A DNA stretch of 8,595 nt. Origin: a bacterium. Lineage in GTDB: Bacteria > Babelota > Babeliae > Babelales > Babelaceae. A model generated the notes under the pieces. That model did not search any database. It saw only the letters and a list, made by a program, of their open reading frames with translations, and was not told the origin of the DNA. The stretch covers positions 1 to 8,595 of the forward strand of contig JAJZMR010000060.1 of NCBI GenBank assembly GCA_021847535.1, in the 5' to 3' direction. Of this stretch, positions 6,383 through 8,595 are shown in pieces (within the stretch, counting starts at the first letter, position 1; every line of letters begins with the position of its first letter). The position numbers were made by a program, and so were the translations under genes.

Positions 6383-7198
6383 TTACAGCGAGCTTGAAAG
6401 CTCGATCAGCTCTTTGGTCACTTTAGCTTGACGCAACTTATTATACATAAGCTTCATCTCCGCCAATAATTTTTTGGCATTACGTGTAGAACTATCCATA
6501 GTAAGTGCACGTGCAGAGTTTTCTGCACGTAATGATTCAAGCAATAGTTGAAATATTTTTGTTTTAATCGTTATATTGTTAATATACGCAAATATTTCTT
6601 CAAAAGGTTGTTCGATAATAAAGGGAAGCTCGGGGTTACTATTTGCAGGCGACGTATGAGCCAATGAAATGATTGTTGATTGCGGTTTTTGCGTAAAAAT
6701 TGAGATATTTAAGTTACTTATGATCATTAATGAATCAAAATTTTTGTGTGCTTTTTGAATTTCTTCAAAAATGAGATTTGTCTTTTGAGCTAAATTTGCG
6801 AGTGAATAATTTATTTTTGCAGACTGTATTGGTATGTGGTGCTGATTGCACAAATTGTAGGCATACGGTCCAATGGGTATGCAGGCAGATATTTTACTAA
6901 TATCTTGAGTTAATTTAAGATATTGAAAGAGAATCCCGTTAAAATTGCCACAAAATCCTTTTTGTGAACCAATAATGACGTATAGTGTGCGCGCTTTTTT
7001 CTCAGGCAGTATTATTTTCGAGGTAAATCCTACTTGCTCAGAAAGCTTTTCTAATTCGTTTATATAAAGAGTGAAGGCTTTTTTTTGAGCATTAATGCGC
7101 GATAGGTTCGACATCGAGATAAGTTGCATAGCATGTGCTATTTTTTGTATATTAGTAACTGCCTTGAGTCGTTCAGCAATAGTGAGAAGTTGGGACAT
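6383..7198 (-). CDS. atpG: F-type ATP synthase gamma subunit
   Basis: The gamma subunit is the central rotor shaft of F1, linking proton flow through Fo to ATP synthesis in the alpha/beta hexamer. The N-terminal helix IAERLKAVTNIQKIAHAMQL (7-26) matches the family pattern NxxKITxAM. The middle domain has the gamma signature GSQKGFCGNFN (77-87). The C-terminal helix (about 221-271: SLRAENSARALTMDSSTRNA, then YNKLRQAKVTKELIEL) is the best-conserved part. The protein is 271 aa from the ATG at 7198 (E. coli 287). That start has AAAAGG 8 nt upstream; the in-frame TTG at 7225 has no such support. The middle domain is divergent. No other atp gene is adjacent: the gene stands between murA (convergent) and the NYN gene (divergent), whereas atpG normally lies between atpA and atpD. 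Confidence 0.95.
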   Translation of the reverse strand: MSQLLTIAERLKAVTNIQKIAHAMQLISMSNLSRINAQKKAFTLYINELEKLSEQVGFTSKIILPEKKARTLYVIIGSQKGFCGNFNGILFQYLKLTQDISKISACIPIGPYAYNLCNQHHIPIQSAKINYSLANLAQKTNLIFEEIQKAHKNFDSLMIISNLNISIFTQKPQSTIISLAHTSPANSNPELPFIIEQPFEEIFAYINNITIKTKIFQLLLESLRAENSARALTMDSSTRNAKKLLAEMKLMYNKLRQAKVTKELIELSSSL

Positions 7199-7258
7199 TT
7201 TTTTTACCTTTTGGGAAAAAATCAAATAATAATAAGTATGCTAAAAAAAAAGTAATAT

Positions 7259-7837
7259 ATGAATATCTTTATAGATGGCTATAATCTTTTAAAGCAGCTT
7301 CATGGGGTAAAAAATGTTTCTGATGCTGAAAAAAGCAGCTTTAGCTCCCAACTGAAAAAATTTATTCATTATCGTCATCATCAGGTATTTTTAGTATACG
7401 ATGGTGGCGATCATGCGCATCCAACCATCTCACGACTAGGCGATCTAACTATTATTCAGTCAGGATATTATATGAGTGCAGATGATGTCATTAAGCAAAG
7501 AATGATGCATTATGCTCAAGAGCATACACTTCTTGTTTCAGATGATCGACAACTTTGTGATTACGTCGCAGCTGCAGGATATGCATCTCTGGGCACTACC
7601 GATTTTTATACTTTATTGCAGAAAGATATTGATAAAGACGAATCTCACAACATGAAGCAGGGTAGTGCACATAAATTTTCTGGTTATGTAAGTACAGCAG
7701 AAATTGATGATTTAATGCATTTGGCAAGTTGTTGCGATTATCAAAAAGAATCGGAATGTGTGATCGAAGATGCTTCTCATCTACAAAAATTGTCTAAAAA
7801 AGAAAAAAAATTAAAAAAATTGGTAAAAAAATTATGA
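7259..7837 (+). CDS. NYN/PIN-like (YacP-type) ribonuclease domain protein
   Basis: The N-terminal part (1-120) is a NYN domain of the YacP/Rae1 type, a PIN-like metal-dependent RNase fold. Acidic residues sit at the expected places: Asp6 in FIDGYN, Asp48 in VYDGGD, Asp75-Asp76 in SADDVI and Asp95-Asp96 in VSDDRQL. The DGYN start and VSDDRQL are typical. The last 70 residues are not part of the domain and end in a strongly basic stretch (SKKEKKLKKLVKKL) that could contact RNA or ribosomes. Bacillus Rae1 cuts mRNA at the ribosome; a similar role here is only inference. No good ribosome binding site precedes the ATG. It shares a 60-nt intergenic region with divergent atpG, and its stop overlaps the start of tsaE (ATGA). 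Confidence 0.88.
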   Translation: MNIFIDGYNLLKQLHGVKNVSDAEKSSFSSQLKKFIHYRHHQVFLVYDGGDHAHPTISRLGDLTIIQSGYYMSADDVIKQRMMHYAQEHTLLVSDDRQLCDYVAAAGYASLGTTDFYTLLQKDIDKDESHNMKQGSAHKFSGYVSTAEIDDLMHLASCCDYQKESECVIEDASHLQKLSKKEKKLKKLVKKL

Positions 7838-8265
7838 AAAAAGAACAGTATGATCTACAAAATATTTCTGTTGCAGTTGCGATGTTACAAAAGCTTATGC
7901 AAAAATATTCGGTTATTGCTTTAAAGGGCCCCCTTGGAGCTGGCAAAACAACGCTCGTTCGCGCGCTTTTGAAAGCATGTGGGGTAGGAGGGGTCATCTC
8001 AAGCCCTACATTTACCTACGTGAATATTTATACGAGCGATGATGGGAAAAAATTTTATCATTTTGATCTTTATCGCATTACCAATGTTCAGGAGTTTATC
8101 AGTGCCGGCTTTGATGAATATTTGCAGGATGATCAAGCTACGGTCTTAATCGAATGGCCAGAAATAATAGCGCCACTCTTGCAGAGCGACAAAGTATGTT
8201 TTGTTGAGCTTGAATATATTTCTGAAGATAAACGATCATTAACCGTTTCCCGGGAGAATAGATGA
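7834..8265 (+). CDS. tsaE: tRNA t6A synthesis ATPase TsaE
   Basis: TsaE is the P-loop ATPase that works with TsaB and TsaD to put threonylcarbamoyl on A37 of ANN-decoding tRNAs in the cytosol. The 143-aa length is typical. The Walker A is GPLGAGKTT (32-40), followed by the family motifs SSPTFTYVNIY (56-66), HFDLYR (76-81) and the Walker B-like VLIEWPE (104-110). The start codon overlaps the stop of the NYN gene (ATGA) within a very A-rich stretch lacking a clear ribosome binding site, so translation is probably coupled. The stop overlaps the next gene in the same way. tsaB and tsaD are not in the window. Confidence 0.96.
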   Translation: MKKEQYDLQNISVAVAMLQKLMQKYSVIALKGPLGAGKTTLVRALLKACGVGGVISSPTFTYVNIYTSDDGKKFYHFDLYRITNVQEFISAGFDEYLQDDQATVLIEWPEIIAPLLQSDKVCFVELEYISEDKRSLTVSRENR

Positions 8266-8595
8266 AGCGCCATTTTCTGCTTGTTTTTTGGTTAATGACC
8301 GTATCGCTTGATGCAATGGATATTCGTGTTCCCAGTGATTTGCTTGTAAGCCTTATGGGATTAAATAGGCATCTTCCCGAGCAACCTGATCTGCAAGCTT
8401 GTTTACCGCAGGCGGGCAGAATGGCCTCTATTATTATGCGAGATCCATCGATTGAAAACAAAGTTTATGCGTTTACCATCCAAAATAATAATAATTTGCT
8501 TGAGATAAAGGCGGTTGTTAAAAGCAGGAAAAACTGCGTATCTAAAGGTTATCGCGAGCCGCACGATAACAGTGAATTGGGTAAAAAATTTGTAA
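8262..8595 (+). CDS. Exported protein of unknown function (partial, runs off the window)
   Basis: An open frame starts at the ATG overlapping the tsaE stop (ATGA) and stays open to the window end (111 complete codons). GGGAG at 8252-8256 lies 5 nt before the ATG. The N-terminus MKRHFLLVFWLMTVSLDA is a signal peptide with probable cleavage after Ala18 (before MD). The mature part begins DIRVPSDLLVSLMGL and includes two cysteines (Cys47, Cys92) and a run of four asparagines (75-78) in FTIQNNNNLLEIKAVV, which looks like beta strands. I do not recognise the family. As third gene of the NYN-tsaE unit it is likely cotranscribed with them. Confidence 0.75.
   Translation, partial: MKRHFLLVFWLMTVSLDAMDIRVPSDLLVSLMGLNRHLPEQPDLQACLPQAGRMASIIMRDPSIENKVYAFTIQNNNNLLEIKAVVKSRKNCVSKGYREPHDNSELGKKFV

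Noticed and set aside
6389..6404. CGAGCT-TGAA-AGCTCG hairpin as a terminator between murA and atpG
   Set aside because: The stem is perfect but no T-run follows on either strand, and it lies inside the atpG coding region.
8138..8461. Minus-strand 107-aa open frame
   Set aside because: It is antisense to tsaE and the exported-protein gene, both of which have better start signals and coding evidence.

Overview
The window looks like a piece of chromosome from an AT-rich bacterium with a reduced, probably host-dependent lifestyle. My best guess is the candidate phylum Dependentiae (TM6, the Babela group), at moderate-to-low confidence. The guess rests on the AT-rich sequence, a BrnQ-type amino-acid importer like those of intracellular bacteria, a degenerate methyltransferase-like protein of a type I associate with that group from memory, several small exported proteins, and core genes scattered rather than grouped in their usual operons. 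The 23S sequence would settle the taxonomy; I could not run a search.

Layout. Positions 1-375 are the 3' end of a 23S rRNA gene, followed by a spacer of about 100 nt, a 5S rRNA (about 479-596) and a strong intrinsic terminator. Next is a speD-like S-adenosylmethionine decarboxylase gene (698-1198) carrying an N-terminal signal peptide. It converges, through a shared bidirectional terminator, on a minus-strand pair: a DUF2177 membrane protein followed, with no gap, by a small conserved protein of unknown function. After a 205-nt intergenic region comes an exported or membrane-anchored 317-aa protein (2303-3256) that resembles a degenerate SAM methyltransferase. It ends in a 20-bp hairpin terminator shared with a convergent RRM RNA-binding protein gene that has a glycine-rich tail.

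The second half holds mostly core genes. A plus-strand pair, brnQ and murA (4-nt gap), provides branched-chain amino-acid uptake and the first committed step of peptidoglycan synthesis. murA converges (8-nt gap) on a lone atpG, the ATP synthase gamma subunit, with no other atp gene in the window. Divergent from atpG is a tight plus-strand operon with ATGA overlaps: a NYN/PIN-like nuclease, TsaE (tRNA t6A synthesis ATPase), and an exported protein of unknown function cut by the window edge.

No CRISPR array, transposon, phage module or tRNA gene was seen. The most unusual points are the predicted exported SpeD, the degenerate methyltransferase-like protein with a kinase-like C-terminal motif, and the orphan atpG.
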